Below are positions 26,482 to 44,636 of a DNA stretch of 64,000 bases, in pieces; positions within the stretch are counted from its first letter, which is position 1, and every line of letters begins with the position of its first letter. The notes beneath the pieces were generated by a model, which saw only the letters and a program-made list of their open reading frames with translations, did no database searches and was not told where the DNA came from. The DNA lies in contig NZ_CP151803.1 of NCBI RefSeq assembly GCF_038446955.1, positions 372,001-436,000 of the forward strand, given 5' to 3'. The position numbers and the translations under genes were made by a program. Source of the DNA: Pedobacter sp. FW305-3-2-15-E-R2A2. GTDB taxonomy: Bacteria; Bacteroidota; Bacteroidia; Sphingobacteriales; Sphingobacteriaceae.

Positions 26482-26943
26482 ATGATTGATTTTGCTAACG
26501 AATTAAGGAAGGCCTATTCTGGTGATGCCTGGCACGGTAATAACATTTCAATGGTTATTGCCGCGGTAAAAGCAGGGCAGGCCTTTGCACATCCAATCCC
26601 TGGCGCGCATTCCATTGCTGAATTGGTGCTGCACCTGAGTTCCTGGACGGAAGAAGTGATTTCAAGGTTATCAGGAAATCTACCTAAAGAGCCGCAAAAG
26701 GGGGATTGGCCAGTCCCATTGCATAAAACTGAAGCGCAATGGAAAGCTATTCTCGCTGATTTTAGTCAGATAAATGAAAATTTACTGATTTTAGTAACGC
26801 AATTTTCTGAAGAACAATGGTCTGCTAAATTATTTACCGGGCGGATGCCGACAGCCGCGTTGAATCATTTTGAACTTTTAAACGGTTTAATTCAGCATTA
26901 TGCTTATCATGGAGGGCAGATCGCCTTGCTATCGAAATTTTAA
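26482..26943 (+). CDS. DinB-family (YfiT-like) putative metal-dependent protein
   Basis: A 153-aa four-helix-bundle protein of the DinB/YfiT superfamily. Its three-histidine metal site is suggested by AWHGNN near residue 18, LVLHLSSW near residue 53 and HYAYHGGQ near residue 143. Members include thiol transferases that use bacillithiol or mycothiol, and proteins of unknown role. The N-terminal GDAWHG and HLSSWTEE motifs fit the DinB_2 branch. It lies between the FAD dehydrogenase and a CoA-binding protein, with which it is likely cotranscribed (4-nt gap to the next start). The reaction is unknown. Confidence 0.85.
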   Translation: MIDFANELRKAYSGDAWHGNNISMVIAAVKAGQAFAHPIPGAHSIAELVLHLSSWTEEVISRLSGNLPKEPQKGDWPVPLHKTEAQWKAILADFSQINENLLILVTQFSEEQWSAKLFTGRMPTAALNHFELLNGLIQHYAYHGGQIALLSKF

Positions 26944-26947
26944 AATT

Positions 26948-27307
26948 ATGACCAATACCTTAATTATTGGGGCTTCCCCAAATCCAATGCGCTATGCTTA
27001 TAAGGCTGCACATATGTTAAAAGCTAAAGGGCACGATATTATAAATGTAGGAATCAAGAAAGGAGAGGTTGCAGGGGTGGCTATAGAAAAGCCGGGACTG
27101 CCACATGATGATGTAGATACCATTACCTTATATATAGGAGAGGAAATACAGCACTTGTATTATGATTATATTCTTGAGACAAAGCCCAGAAGGGTCATCT
27201 TTAATCCGGGAACAGAAAATCCGGAACTGGAAACGCTGTTGAATAACAATGGCATAGAGCCGGTTGAGGCTTGCACTTTAGTTTTATTGGCTACAGGGCA
27301 ATATTAA
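26948..27307 (+). CDS. CoA-binding domain protein (YccU-like)
   Basis: A 119-aa Rossmann-like protein with an N-terminal TLIIGASPNPMRYAYKAAHML motif. It carries GHDIINVGIKKGEVAGV and NPGTENPELE segments as in small CoA-binding proteins related to the succinyl-CoA synthetase N-domain. I chose ATG 26948. An upstream in-frame start overlaps the DinB gene by 44 nt and adds a sequence with no family match. Its function is unknown; a CoA- or nucleotide-binding sensor role is usual speculation. Confidence 0.87.
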   Translation: MTNTLIIGASPNPMRYAYKAAHMLKAKGHDIINVGIKKGEVAGVAIEKPGLPHDDVDTITLYIGEEIQHLYYDYILETKPRRVIFNPGTENPELETLLNNNGIEPVEACTLVLLATGQY

Positions 27308-27473
27308 ACCCCCACTGCGGGGATAGGATTTCATTTTATTTTTCAGGGTATTCCTGGCTTGGTATACAGGCTGGGAAAGCTGTGGCTGTGATCTTTTAGA
27401 GGATGATTTTGTCTGCCTGGAAACCGGGTAGGGGCAGGTTCGGAATAAGGAGTAATCAGAGCGGAATCAAGTT

Positions 27474-27552
27474 CGGATAGAACAGGGATCAAACTCGGAA
27501 TTTGTCCCTGTTCTATCCGTGTTCTATCCCTGTTTGATCCCTGTTCTATCCG
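27474..27552. repeat. 21-bp inverted repeat with internal CTGTTCTATCC copies
   Basis: Arms at 27474-27494 and 27532-27552 are perfect inverted copies of 21 bp, separated by 37 nt. The loop contains further near copies of CTGTTCTATCC (about 27508-27529). This sits in the gap after the CoA-binding gene and could fold as a long transcript hairpin. A minus-strand open frame over the area is repetitive and not a gene. Confidence 0.75.
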
Positions 27553-27690
27553 GGGTTTATCCGAAGTAGTTTCGAGCCTGTTCGGACGTTCGTTTTTCAT
27601 AATATTTTAGTGCTTTTGAAAAACTTCCTATGATCACCCGGATTAAGTGCTCTTGGGCTTGCTGGTTTAGCAGGACCTTTTTTGAATAGG

Positions 27691-27755
27691 TAGTATATAT
27701 AGGATGTTTTTAGTGTTTTTCCCTAACAGGTTCCTTTTTGTATAGTATATATAGG
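27691..27755. repeat. Direct repeat TAGTATATATAGG, two copies 52 nt apart
   Basis: TAGTATATATAGG occurs at 27691-27703 and 27743-27755, each preceded by a CCTTTTT-like run. It is AT-rich and partly palindromic, about 170 nt upstream of the first rRNA promoter. It may be an upstream control site, but it is not present before the second rRNA operon. The rest of 27553-27921 shows nothing else. Confidence 0.45.
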
Positions 27756-27900
27756 TTAATTTATATCCTGTCCTTCGTTTTATTGGCTTTCTGTGGTTGA
27801 TTGTGGATTCGTGTGTATCTTACGTTAAGTCTGTTTGATGTTTTTCTTGTTGTAAATCATGTAGTTATGGTTGCGATACAATTATAATGGCTGAATTGTT

Positions 27901-27929
27901 TTGAGACCGGTTAAATTTTCTTACTTTTG
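27901..27929 (+). promoter_or_regulatory. rRNA operon A promoter P1
   Basis: TTGAGA (27901-27906) and TACTTTTG (27922-27929) fit the -33/-7 pattern with a 15-nt spacer. The -7 part begins the block shared with the second operon; the -33 part is outside the shared block, yet a comparable TTG also exists before operon B. Confidence 0.55.
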
Positions 27930-28067
27930 CATCCCGCTTCGGAGGAAGAGAAACAGTGAAAGTGAAAAGAGAGAAGGATTTGAAAGATTGCAGTAGAGAG
28001 ATGTCAGAGGTTGTTTTGACAGGTTTAGTAACCAGATAAAACAAAGTAAAAAAGTTTGAGAAAAAGC

Positions 28068-28097
28068 TTGACAATAACAAAAAGATTTCTACCTTTG
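28068..28097 (+). promoter_or_regulatory. rRNA operon A promoter P2 (TTGACA - 16 nt - TACCTTTG)
   Basis: TTGACA at 28068-28073 and TACCTTTG at 28090-28097 form a near-ideal Bacteroidota promoter. It stands about 335 nt before the 16S start and is identical in the second operon. Confidence 0.8.
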
Positions 28098-28432
28098 CAG
28101 TCCCAACAAAAACGGGGGTTACCAAACGGAGTTTGATAACAAAAACAAAAAGACTGAAACGATCAGAAGTTTGAAACTGACACCAGGAACATTAAGACCT
28201 GGAGGAAACAGAGAAACAAAGATTGCAACATAAAAGAAGAACCGCGAGGAGATTCGAAAAGTTCATTAAAGAGATGTCATTTATAGCGTAGCGAGGTAAG
28301 ATAGTACCGTTTCAAAGTACATGAAAACCAAAGCTATTTTTTCAAGTCAGAATCTGACAGACAATACAAAAAAAAGAATAAAGACTATTATTAACAAGTT
28401 AAGAATGGTCAGCGTTCAAACAACACATTTTA

Positions 28433-29955
<1,523 letters not shown>

Positions 29956-30136
29956 GGAGTAGTTCAGACTACTCGCTACGTAAATGATATAAATGACAAA
30001 AAATCTCAAAAAGAAAAACCCATAGGATGAAACATCATAATAGTGTTCCATACTGAGAGAAGGTATTTGCAGAGTAAGACAAGGATTTGTGAACTGAGAA
30101 ATCAATACTCAAATACAATCTGCTCGAATAACAAAT

Positions 30137-30211
30137 AGTCCCGTAGCTCAGTTTGGTTAGAGCACTACACTGATAATGTAGGGGTCAGCAGTTCAAATCT
30201 GCTCGGGACTA
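30137..30211 (+). tRNA. tRNA-Ile (GAT), operon A spacer
   Basis: Cloverleaf with acceptor stem AGTCCCG/CGGGACT. The anticodon arm CTACACTGATAATGTAG carries the anticodon GAT, and the T arm contains GTTCAAATC. Discriminator A; no CCA is encoded. Standard Ile tRNA of the 16S-23S spacer. Confidence 0.96.
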
Positions 30212-30225
30212 CAGATATATTCTAA

Positions 30226-30302
30226 GGGGGATTAGCTCAGCTGGCTAGAGCGCCTGCCTTGCACGCAGGAGGTCAACGGTTCGACTCCGTTATTCTCCAC
30301 CA
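30226..30302 (+). tRNA. tRNA-Ala (TGC), operon A spacer
   Basis: Acceptor stem GGGGGAT/ATTCTCC (with G-U pairs). The anticodon arm CCTGCCTTGCACGCAGG has anticodon TGC. T arm with GTTCGACTC; ACCA is encoded at the 3' end. It follows tRNA-Ile by 14 nt. Confidence 0.96.
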
Positions 30303-30371
30303 TTACCCATGCCTAATACAAAAGGCTGATAAATATGATTACGGATTGTGATCAGGGGAACTAAAGTTCTT

Positions 30372-30410
30372 TGACATATTGGAAGAAGTTAAAAAAGAAG
30401 AGCAAACAAC
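30372..30410 (+). other. 23S processing stem, 5' arm (operon A)
   Basis: This stretch pairs with 33405-33446 beyond the 23S 3' end (TGACATATT...GAAGAAGTTAA with TTAACTTC...AATATGTCA, and GAGCAAACAAC with GTTGTTTGTTC). The long duplex brings the ends of 23S together and is the expected RNase III substrate. Confidence 0.75.
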
Positions 30411-30516
30411 AATAGAGACGTTGTTAGCTTGAAGGAAGGAATAAGCAATTATTCAATCCGTAGAGATAACAACAATCAAAAAAAGCATTTCCATAGGCGC
30501 AAAAGGCTATGGAGAG

Positions 30517-33392
<2,876 letters not shown>

Positions 33393-33490
33393 GAGCAATA
33401 AACTGTTGTTTGTTCTTCCTAACTTAACTTCTTTCAATAATATGTCATTGTTTGACTGCACCAATAAGGAGCAAGAAAACAATAAAAATA

Positions 33491-33602
33491 TTTAGGTGCC
33501 TATATCGGTGGTGTCTACCTCTTCCCATTCCGAACAGAGAAGTCAAGCCCACCAGAGCCGATGGTACTGCGGTAACACGTGGGAGAGTAGGTCGGTGCCA
33601 AA
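33491..33602 (+). rRNA. 5S ribosomal RNA (operon A)
   Basis: About 112 nt beginning TTTAGGTGCC and ending GGTGCCAAA, which pair as the terminal helix. The internal block CCCATTCCGAACAGAGAAG is the conserved 5S loop. Identical to the copy in operon B. Confidence 0.95.
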
Positions 33603-33611
33603 TCTTAAAGT

Positions 33612-33640
33612 AAGCCTGTAGGAAACTACAGGCTTTTCTT
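33612..33640 (+). terminator. rRNA operon A terminator
   Basis: AAGCCTGTAG (33612-33621), loop GAAA, CTACAGGCTT (33626-33635), then TTCTTG. It directly follows 5S. Confidence 0.88.
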
Positions 33641-33949
33641 GTTTACAGGGTTTTTGAAACCATTGATTTCATGCTATGCTGCAGAGCGATTATAAGCTTT
33701 TCGGGAATTGACATGAACTGCCTACACGATTCCTCTTCCAGGAATCACTGATAAACCTTTCTGAGATCAAGCTCCATGCTATACTGGAATCAGCCATCTC
33801 CATCTTTGACCTTTGCACATGAACATTGCAGGGATCATACCTCTTTTTATAATAGAAATATACTTCCTGATTGACCATTGAAAATATGTTTAGGACTTGA
33901 GGTGCAACGAATCATTTTTTATGTTGTCTTCATCTTTAAAGCTAAACTT
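33641..33949. other. Intergenic region between rRNA operon A and the DUF1028-like gene
   Basis: About 310 nt of AT-rich sequence. A 62-codon minus-strand open frame (33690-33878) has no features of a real gene. I see no repeat, tRNA or promoter that stands out. Confidence 0.5.
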
Positions 33950-35182
33950 ATGTGTAAAAAAATAGTCTTCTTTGCGACCTTTTAACTTGTTGCTTTATAT
34001 TGTTCTGCTCAAAATCTTCCCAGCTTACTGCTTATCCGTAATATTAATTCAACCTTTTCTATTATAGCATATGATAGCAGTGCTCAGGAATGGGGGGTAG
34101 CTGTGGCTACAAATAATATTTATGTGGGTAATTCTACTGTGTATGTACAGCCAGGATTGGCTGCGTTTTCTGTGATCGCGGAAACAAAACCCGATTACGC
34201 AATAAATGGTTTTGTAGAATTAAAGAAAGGCAGATCTATTAAAAAGGCAATTGAATATACGAGAGACCGTGATGAAGATGCGAATTTCAGACAGGTTGCT
34301 GGTATTGACTCCATTGGAAATGTTTATGCGTATACGGGTTCAGCCTTGAAATTTTGGAAAGATGATGCTTCACACTTGACAGGGAAGGATTATGTAGTAC
34401 TGGGAAATCAATTGGCGGAGGGTGTACTGTCTTGCATGGCTGCAAGCTTTAAGCATAGTAAAGGTACTTTAGCCGAGCGCTTGTTAAAAAGCATTTTAGC
34501 AGGTCAGAATGCCGGGGGACAAATTACGGGAAAACAATCTGCAGCTTTAGTGGTAAAAGGCTCGCAGCAGGAGTGGTATAACCAAATCGATTTAAGAGTT
34601 GACAATGCTAAGCAGGCACTTTTTGATTTACAACGCCTTTTGTATTTTCACTACGGACGTATAAGATTAAATCAAGCCATCAAACTTTTGAAAAATGGGG
34701 AAAGGAAAAAAGGTCTTAACCTTTTAAATGAAGCGGGTAAATTGGTGGAAGGATGGAATGGAATTTATAGCAAGCTAATTATGGGACTATTGTTGGCAGG
34801 AAATGAACAAGATGCAATAAGAACTATTCTGAAAGCAATTAATGAAAATCCGGAATGGAAAGAAAATTTGCCTTGTTTCTATTTTTTAAGAAATCGCCAG
34901 GAATTAAGAAAATTTTATATAAAAAGGAAGTTTACGGAAAAGGACTGGAATCAGGCCATCCAATTTCTTATCGGGATTGATAGACCTGAGCAAGCATTGA
35001 AACTTGGTAGTATGGTGATAAAAAAGTATCCTCGCTCATCTTATACCTATTACCTCAGAGGAGAGGCATATAAAGAGCTAGATGAAACGAGATCGGCAGT
35101 TGCTGATTATAAGATGGTAATTGAATTGGATAGTGGCAATGAGGAAGCTATGTTAGCACTGAAGCGACTTGATAAGGAATGA
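33950..35182 (+). pseudogene. DUF1028-family secreted protein with in-frame stop in the signal peptide
   Basis: ATG at 33950 opens a typical signal peptide that is cut by TAA at 33983-33985 (codon 12). The same frame then continues unbroken to 35182. After the stop it reads LVALYCSAQNLPSL, completing the signal peptide. Then comes the DUF1028 core (STFSIIAYDSSAQEWGVAVATNN..., GNSTVYVQPGLAAFSVIAET), and a TPR-like C-terminal region (about residues 290-410) ending YYLRGEAYKELDETRSAVADYK. One base change (TAA from TTA, Leu) explains the stop. The mature part is fully open, so the lesion is recent, or a sequencing error. Restart from GTG 34103 would give an unexported, truncated domain. The gene lies alone between two rRNA operons. 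Confidence 0.8.
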
Positions 35183-35555
35183 TAGTTTGAGCGGAGATAT
35201 CATCACTGATGACGTTGTTACTAAGAGTTTCGACTACTCTTGTTTATTAATCGTTAAAGGTTTCGTTAATATAATGGAGGAAAAGAAGTCTGTTTGTTTC
35301 TTTTCTTCTCAGGAATAAGAGAGAAAGGAGCCTGCCCGTTACCTGGATCGGCGCAGACTATCTGGTGATTTAATCATTTTAAGGCTTAATCCTGGTATTT
35401 AAGGGATTCCTATGAAAATAAAACTGAATCCCCGTTTCCTGGAATACATTGATCAATACAACTAAGGCTTAGTGTGTTGAGGATTGATCAGCGGGGGAAT
35501 TGTTGCAGATATTTGGCCTTATGTTAAGATAAATACAATTTTATGTAAATAAAGT
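35183..35555. other. Intergenic region before rRNA operon B
   Basis: About 370 nt without a credible gene. A 17-codon open frame at 35413 is too short to support. Promoter elements of operon B begin at its end. Confidence 0.5.
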
Positions 35556-35585
35556 TTGCAGGGAGCAAAAATAATCCTACTTTTG
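35556..35585 (+). promoter_or_regulatory. rRNA operon B promoter P1
   Basis: TTGCAG (35556-35561) and TACTTTTG (35578-35585), spacer 16 nt. Sequence upstream of 35578 is unlike that of operon A, but the -33 TTG is kept, which supports function. Confidence 0.55.
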
Positions 35586-35723
35586 CATCCCGCTTCGGAG
35601 GAAGAGAAACAGTGAAAGTGAAAAGAGAGAAGGATTTGAAAGATTGCAGTAGAGAGATGTCAGAGGTTGTTTTGACCGGTTTAATAACCAAATAAAACAA
35701 AGTAAAAAAGTTTAAGAAAAAGC

Positions 35724-35753
35724 TTGACAATAACAAAAAGATTTCTACCTTTG
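35724..35753 (+). promoter_or_regulatory. rRNA operon B promoter P2 (TTGACA - 16 nt - TACCTTTG)
   Basis: Same elements as operon A, 7,656 nt downstream. Four leader substitutions lie just before it and none within it. Confidence 0.8.
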
Positions 35754-36088
35754 CAGTCCCAACAAAAACGGGGGTTACCAAACGGAGTTTGATAACAAAA
35801 ACAAAAAGACTGAAACGATCAGAAGTTTGAAACTGACACCAGGAACATTAAGACCTGGAGGAAACAGAGAAACAAAGATTGCAACATAAAAGAAGAACCG
35901 CGAGGAGATTCGAAAAGTTCATTAAAGAGATGTCATTTATAGCGTAGCGAGGTAAGATAGTACCGTTTCAAAGTACATGAAAACCAAAGCTATTTTTTCA
36001 AGTCAGAATCTGACAGACAATACAAAAAAAAGAATAAAGACTATTATTAACAAGTTAAGAATGGTCAGCGTTCAAACAACACATTTTA

Positions 36089-37611
<1,523 letters not shown>

Positions 37612-37792
37612 GGAGTAGTTCAGACTACTCGCTACGTAAATGATATAAATGACAAAAAATCTCAAAAAGAAAAACCCATAGGATGAAACATCATAATAGT
37701 GTTCCATACTGAGAGAAGGTATTTGCAGAGTAAGACAAGGATTTGTGAACTGAGAAATCAATACTCAAATACAATCTGCTCGAATAACAAAT

Positions 37793-37867
37793 AGTCCCGT
37801 AGCTCAGTTTGGTTAGAGCACTACACTGATAATGTAGGGGTCAGCAGTTCAAATCTGCTCGGGACTA
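37793..37867 (+). tRNA. tRNA-Ile (GAT), operon B spacer
   Basis: Identical to the copy in operon A: acceptor AGTCCCG/CGGGACT, anticodon GAT. Confidence 0.96.
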
Positions 37868-37881
37868 CAGATATATTCTAA

Positions 37882-37958
37882 GGGGGATTAGCTCAGCTGG
37901 CTAGAGCGCCTGCCTTGCACGCAGGAGGTCAACGGTTCGACTCCGTTATTCTCCACCA
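37882..37958 (+). tRNA. tRNA-Ala (TGC), operon B spacer
   Basis: Identical to the copy in operon A: anticodon TGC, ACCA encoded. Confidence 0.96.
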
Positions 37959-38172
37959 TTACCCATGCCTAATACAAAAGGCTGATAAATATGATTACGG
38001 ATTGTGATCAGGGGAACTAAAGTTCTTTGACATATTGGAAGAAGTTAAAAAAGAAGAGCAAACAACAATAGAGACGTTGTTAGCTTGAAGGAAGGAATAA
38101 GCAATTATTCAATCCGTAGAGATAACAACAATCAAAAAAAGCATTTCCATAGGCGCAAAAGGCTATGGAGAG

Positions 38173-41049
<2,877 letters not shown>

Positions 41050-41147
41050 GAGCAATAAACTGTTGTTTGTTCTTCCTAACTTAACTTCTTTCAATAATAT
41101 GTCATTGTTTGACCGCACCAATAAGGAGCAAGAAAACAATAAAAATA

Positions 41148-41259
41148 TTTAGGTGCCTATATCGGTGGTGTCTACCTCTTCCCATTCCGAACAGAGAAGT
41201 CAAGCCCACCAGAGCCGATGGTACTGCGGTAACACGTGGGAGAGTAGGTCGGTGCCAAA
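41148..41259 (+). rRNA. 5S ribosomal RNA (operon B)
   Basis: Same sequence as operon A. The preceding spacer differs by one base (GACCGC here, GACTGC in A). Confidence 0.95.
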
Positions 41260-41267
41260 TCTTAAAG

Positions 41268-41300
41268 AAAGCCTGTAGTGAAAACTACAGGCTTTTCTTG
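41268..41300 (+). terminator. rRNA operon B terminator
   Basis: Stem 41268-41279 with 41284-41295, loop GAAA, then TTTTCTTG. It is two base pairs longer than that of operon A, by matched changes on both arms. Confidence 0.88.
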
Positions 41301-41627
41301 TTTATAGGATTTTCGGGTATCCCCTGGAAAGATGGTGCTCATGCTATATGGAAACCTTTTATTTCAACTATTATTCCTCGTATTTAATGAAGCCTAATAC
41401 GATCAGCGTCTCATATTTCTTCAGTAGCCTCAGAAGGCGGGTCGTCTTGCTTTCCCTTTAGCTTTCCATGTCCTTTAACAGAAGAACTTCAGAGAAAGAA
41501 TACCTGGTCAGCCGTATTCAGGTCAGGGCCTGATCCTTATTTATTGTTAAAATATGCTAAAACTTGATCCCTGATACAATAAAACCGTATTATTGTATTT
41601 TACGTTAATTTATAAAAGCAATTTCAA
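41301..41627. other. Intergenic region before the subtilase gene
   Basis: About 327 nt, AT-rich. An open frame running out of the 5S gene into it is not a gene. No clear TAnnTTTG near the subtilase start and no repeat seen. Confidence 0.5.
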
Positions 41628-43391
41628 ATGAGATTCAGGCAATTATTTTTTACAGCACTCCTTTTATCAGCCAATGCTGCTGTTTATGCTCAGAGTAAAG
41701 ATGTTAAGCTTCCTGCCAATTGGTTCAATCTGGACCTTGTTCAGGATGGTTACTTTGGAATAAGTACTGAAAAAGCATATAAGGAGTTACTTAAGGATAA
41801 AAAACCTAAACAAAAGATTATTGTAGCCGTAATTGATGGTGGTATTGACGTGAATCATGAGGATCTAAAGGATATCTTATGGACGAATAAGAAAGAGATT
41901 CCCGGAAATGGTATTGACGATGACGGAAATGGATACATTGATGATGTACATGGCTGGAATTTTATCGGGTCTAAGAAAGGAAACCTGGCTTATGATAATC
42001 TGGAATTGGTTAGGATTTATAGAGAATATGCGCCAAGATACCGCTCTACGATAAAATCTACTGTGCTTGACAGTGTTCAAAAGAAGGAGTTTGAACTATA
42101 TACTAAAGTGACGGCAGAGTTCGGTAAGAAATACAATGAAGCAGATCAGACGTTCAGTGTGGTGTTTGCAATTAATAAATTATTGGATTCTGTTGCGCTC
42201 ATTCATAAAAAGACAATCCCTTCGCTTGAGGACATAAATGGGTATAAGGCGGATGATGAAATGGAGGAGCAGGTTAAGAAGATCATTAGATCTGGCGCTA
42301 AAGAAAGCGGAAGTATCGAGAAATTTCATAAGGAAATAAAAGATGCCTATAAGCAGTATGACGTCATGTTAAAATACAATCTTAATCCTAAATATGATCA
42401 AAGGGCCGAACTTGTAGGTGATGATTATTCAAATGCGAGGGAGAAGTTCTATGGAAATAACGACATCATGGGGCCAAATGCGGAGCATGGCTCGCATGTC
42501 TCGGGAATTATAGGCGCCAATAGGAAGAATACGATTGGCATTAACGGGGTTGCGGATTATGTCAGTATAATGGGCGTTCGGGTAGTACCAGAAGGGGATG
42601 AAAGAGATAAAGATGTTGCCAATGGGATTAGATATGCTGTCGACAATGGAGCCAAAGTAATTAACATGAGTTTTGGTAAGAGTTATAAATGGAACAAAGA
42701 GGTCGTGGATGAAGCCGTAAAGTATGCGGAAGAAAAAGGCGTATTATTGGTTCATGCCGCTGGTAATGACAACTTAAACGTTGATGTGGAAGAGAATTAT
42801 CCTAATAAATATTATGACAGCCCTGAAGCGATTGCACATAAGAAAAAAATGGAAAAATTGGCACCAAAACCTATTCCGTTCAGACCTTTGAATAGCCAAA
42901 TGCAAAATCAGGGAATGGGCCGTCCGAGTATACGTCCAAATGTAAAGCCGGTTATTGATTCTGTTAAGTTTAAACTCCCCCATGCAACAAACTGGATCGA
43001 GGTAGGTGCAAGTGCTTATAAGAACGATGCCACATTGAAAGCCTCTTTCTCAAATTACGGAAAATACAATGTCGATGTTTTTGCTCCGGGATTCATGATT
43101 AACTCTACCGTTCCTGATTCTAAATATGAAGAGTTGGACGGTACAAGTATGGCTGCTCCGGTTGTTTCCGGATTAGCGGCACTTATTTTAAGCTATTATC
43201 CAGAATTAACTGCTCCGGAAGTAAGGGAAATCATCATGAAATCGGTTACTAAAGTCGTACAGAAAGTGAAGTTAACCAATGAAAGAGGAGAGAACACCAG
43301 AGCGGTATTCTCTGAACTTTGTGTGAGTGGCGGTATTGTGAATGCTTACGAAGCGCTGAAATTGGCTGCAACCTATGCTAAAAAGAAATAA
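41628..43391 (+). CDS. Secreted S8 family serine peptidase (subtilase) with a long insertion
   Basis: A 587-aa subtilisin-like protease, exported by a signal peptide of about 21 residues ending ...AVYAQ. The catalytic triad is D70 (VIDGGID), H287 (HGSHVSG) and S507 (DGTSMAAP), with the oxyanion Asn in HAAGND. Asp and His are 217 residues apart, far more than in subtilisin. About 170 charged, helical residues (roughly 105-275) are inserted there, and another insert (about 390-450) is Pro/Met/Gln rich. No C-terminal sorting domain is seen. A periplasmic or outer-membrane-facing role is likely; the target is unknown. The convergent secreted gene downstream ends 9 nt away. Confidence 0.9.
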   Translation: MRFRQLFFTALLLSANAAVYAQSKDVKLPANWFNLDLVQDGYFGISTEKAYKELLKDKKPKQKIIVAVIDGGIDVNHEDLKDILWTNKKEIPGNGIDDDGNGYIDDVHGWNFIGSKKGNLAYDNLELVRIYREYAPRYRSTIKSTVLDSVQKKEFELYTKVTAEFGKKYNEADQTFSVVFAINKLLDSVALIHKKTIPSLEDINGYKADDEMEEQVKKIIRSGAKESGSIEKFHKEIKDAYKQYDVMLKYNLNPKYDQRAELVGDDYSNAREKFYGNNDIMGPNAEHGSHVSGIIGANRKNTIGINGVADYVSIMGVRVVPEGDERDKDVANGIRYAVDNGAKVINMSFGKSYKWNKEVVDEAVKYAEEKGVLLVHAAGNDNLNVDVEENYPNKYYDSPEAIAHKKKMEKLAPKPIPFRPLNSQMQNQGMGRPSIRPNVKPVIDSVKFKLPHATNWIEVGASAYKNDATLKASFSNYGKYNVDVFAPGFMINSTVPDSKYEELDGTSMAAPVVSGLAALILSYYPELTAPEVREIIMKSVTKVVQKVKLTNERGENTRAVFSELCVSGGIVNAYEALKLAATYAKKK

Positions 43392-43400
43392 TGCCTCGGC

Positions 43401-44357
43401 TTAATTCACAACAATTGTAGCAGGGAGTTGAGCTTCATACCCCTTGCTACCTTTATAGATATACCGCATTGTAATGTTATACTTTCCTTTTTTGCCTGGT
43501 TTGATCTTGGCAGAAACGGATTCAGGGAGGCCTTCACGATCTGATGAGGTATAAGTTCCCTTAGTTGTAACTATGATATCCCGAAAGTATTTTTTCTTAC
43601 TGGGGGGAACTGAATACTCACTTGACCAGGAAGTAGGTACTTCCTCATCTACTCCCGTTGTCTTTTTAACGCCATATGCGGACATGATCTGCTGATAAGT
43701 ACCATTGGTTCCCGCAATGAGGAATAACGCGCCAAAAAAGGGCCCTCCACCGCCACCATTCAGGTGTTCAATCATGAAAGCATATTGATCTTCCCCAATC
43801 AATAAAGGCTTGGGAACCGGACAATTTGAAAATGCGCCGTAACCTCCGATAGCAGGTTGAAATATCCTTAATTTCCATCCTTCTTTTGTTAAAGCAAATT
43901 TGGCTAATCCTAATAATCCGCCTGTAAATCTGGAGGTCTGAAGCCCTTCCTCATCATATTCGGAATGATTAAAGCTGATGACCTTATATTGTAATCCTGT
44001 AGAATCCTTGAAGTCCATGACATTCATTAAGCGGGTGGCTACCCCTCTTTCAAAAGGGAACAAGAGATCCCCCTGTTCTCCATTTACATCGCTATAAGAT
44101 TTTCTGTTAGGTGTTTTGAGGTCCCAATTGATCAACTCATTTTGATATCCTGACTTTTTTGTGAGATTATAGTATTTACCCGGGAATAGTTTTAGCAGCG
44201 CCTTTTGCGCGTCAAATGGCCCGGGAATGAGGAGATTACGGGTCTTTAATATGGTATCACTGACAGTAATCTTTTTTAGATCCTCATCGTCATTTTGGGC
44301 ATAAGAAGTATTAACGAATGTGGAGGTTAATAGTAACAGGAATAAAATTGATTTCAT
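43401..44357 (-). CDS. Secreted hypothetical protein, 318 aa
   Basis: The signal peptide (about residues 1-20, ending SYAQ) is followed by an acidic NDDEDLKK stretch and a beta-rich body without known motifs. A glycine-rich GGGGGPFFGALFLIAG segment lies near residues 200-216. The C-terminal part (KIKPGKKGKYNITMRYIYKGSKGYEA) looks like a beta-sandwich. I do not recognise the family. It is convergent with the subtilase (9-nt gap), which may be only chance. No cysteine or metal motifs; probably periplasmic. Confidence 0.75.
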   Translation of the reverse strand: MKSILFLLLLTSTFVNTSYAQNDDEDLKKITVSDTILKTRNLLIPGPFDAQKALLKLFPGKYYNLTKKSGYQNELINWDLKTPNRKSYSDVNGEQGDLLFPFERGVATRLMNVMDFKDSTGLQYKVISFNHSEYDEEGLQTSRFTGGLLGLAKFALTKEGWKLRIFQPAIGGYGAFSNCPVPKPLLIGEDQYAFMIEHLNGGGGGPFFGALFLIAGTNGTYQQIMSAYGVKKTTGVDEEVPTSWSSEYSVPPSKKKYFRDIIVTTKGTYTSSDREGLPESVSAKIKPGKKGKYNITMRYIYKGSKGYEAQLPATIVVN

Positions 44358-44636
44358 AAATAGGGTTTGGACATTGGCTATAAAAAGAAACTCAGTAAGA
44401 ACAGCAATCAGAAAACACCCCTCATGGAGAATAAGTTTTTCTCAAAACTTTTCGCTTCTTCCTGTTGTATGGGGTAAGACATTTCTTTAGGTTGTTTCGT
44501 TACGATCCGGTAAAAGTAATACATAGAAACTCCCGCACATAAATGATTTAAAATAAAAAACGGCAATCGCCTCTTTTCCCTAAAAATGGCTCATTGGAAA
44601 AATTTAAAAGATAAACGGGATTGATTTTTTTGGACT
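44358..44636. other. Intergenic region between the secreted gene and the metal regulon
   Basis: About 280 nt, AT-rich toward the right. It separates ordinary chromosome on the left from the HMA/AraC locus on the right. No integrase, tRNA or direct repeat marks a boundary here. Confidence 0.45.

Noticed and set aside
27343..27600. 85-codon minus-strand frame before rRNA operon A
   Set aside because: It reads through the inverted repeat, giving repeated RIEQG-type residues with low complexity, and no start context.
33690..33878. 62-codon minus-strand frame in the inter-operon spacer
   Set aside because: No recognisable domain, no promoter element, and an amino acid mix typical of chance frames in AT-rich DNA.
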